Shown one piece after another: positions 50,787-50,806 of a stretch of 50,806 nt of DNA. Made by a program: the position numbers and the translations under genes. The notes under the pieces are model-generated. The model was not told where the DNA came from, did no database searches, and worked only from the letters and a program-made list of their open reading frames with translations. The first letter of the stretch is position 1, and every line of letters starts with the position of its first letter. The stretch comes from Aneurinibacillus aneurinilyticus ATCC 12856 (GTDB taxonomy: Bacteria; Bacillota; Bacilli; Aneurinibacillales; Aneurinibacillaceae), in NCBI RefSeq assembly GCF_000466385.1, contig NZ_KE952920.1, forward strand, positions 1-50,806. Reading direction: 5' to 3'.

Positions 50787-50806
50787 TAGCTGTTCACCTT
50801 CTTCAT

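Noticed and set aside
1-50806. CRISPR array, tRNA or rRNA genes
   Set aside because: No regularly spaced repeats and no tRNA- or rRNA-like sequence was seen on reading both strands.

Overview
The window looks like chromosomal DNA of a Bacillales bacterium, probably Paenibacillaceae-like (Aneurinibacillus or Brevibacillus type; this is inference). Supporting signs are strong AGGAGG ribosome binding sites, TTG and GTG starts, SAM-I riboswitches in front of methionine-salvage and sulfate-assimilation genes, the mtnWXBD order, a YgaC/YgaD-like gene pair, TetR plus paired SMR genes, and sigma-54 promoters driving amino-acid catabolism. Most of the window is ordinary core metabolism. The accessory parts are the AT-rich left end and the last ~1 kb.

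Layout. 1-3.4 kb: accessory region with a partial winged-helix/membrane protein, a NucS-like nuclease, a frameshifted HNH nuclease, a GIY-YIG nuclease and the wreck of a tyrosine integrase. 3.4-5.3 kb: ABC exporter pair. 5.3-12 kb: glutamate-1-semialdehyde aminomutase, a lone 1494-aa glutamate synthase large subunit with an unusual structured leader, and an aromatic-acid-exporter-type membrane protein. 13-16.4 kb: SAM-riboswitch-controlled mtnW-mtnX-mtnB-mtnD. 16.5-25.4 kb: ABC exporter, YgaC phosphatase, GNAT pseudogene, sodA, Bax-inhibitor-like protein, PilZ protein, mutY, YfhP-like protein and small proteins. 25.5-29 kb: CAP-domain secreted protein, azoreductase and MATE pump. 29.2-32.9 kb: an ECF sigma/anti-sigma/ABC transporter operon. 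33-34.7 kb: secreted stalk/PrcB-like protein and pxpA behind sigma-54-type promoters. 34.8-36.1 kb: TetR-regulated SMR efflux pair. 36.1-36.35 kb: a ~195-bp palindromic element. 36.4-42.9 kb: minus-strand SAM-riboswitch operon cobA-sir-orf-cysP-cysH-sat-cysC (sulfate to sulfide). 43-48 kb: GABA catabolism (gabT, an aldehyde dehydrogenase, sigma-54 activator). 48-50.8 kb: small and hypothetical genes, ending in a minus-strand set of very small membrane/holin-like genes that may be the edge of a prophage.

How genes work together. Sulfate uptake (CysP), activation (Sat, CysC), reduction (CysH, Sir) and siroheme synthesis (CobA) form one regulated unit. The mtn genes recycle the methylthio group from SAM-derived by-products. 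Both units answer to SAM. GabT and the adjacent dehydrogenase would convert GABA to succinate under the adjacent sigma-54 activator. The most interesting signals are regulatory: a hairpin that would bridge an over-long Shine-Dalgarno spacing before gltB, two sigma-54 promoter/enhancer arrangements (gabT and pxpA) with different enhancer dyads, paired TetR operators, and the palindromic element at 36148-36342. No new multi-gene system could be demonstrated. The nuclease cluster at the left edge is the best candidate for a defence-type locus.
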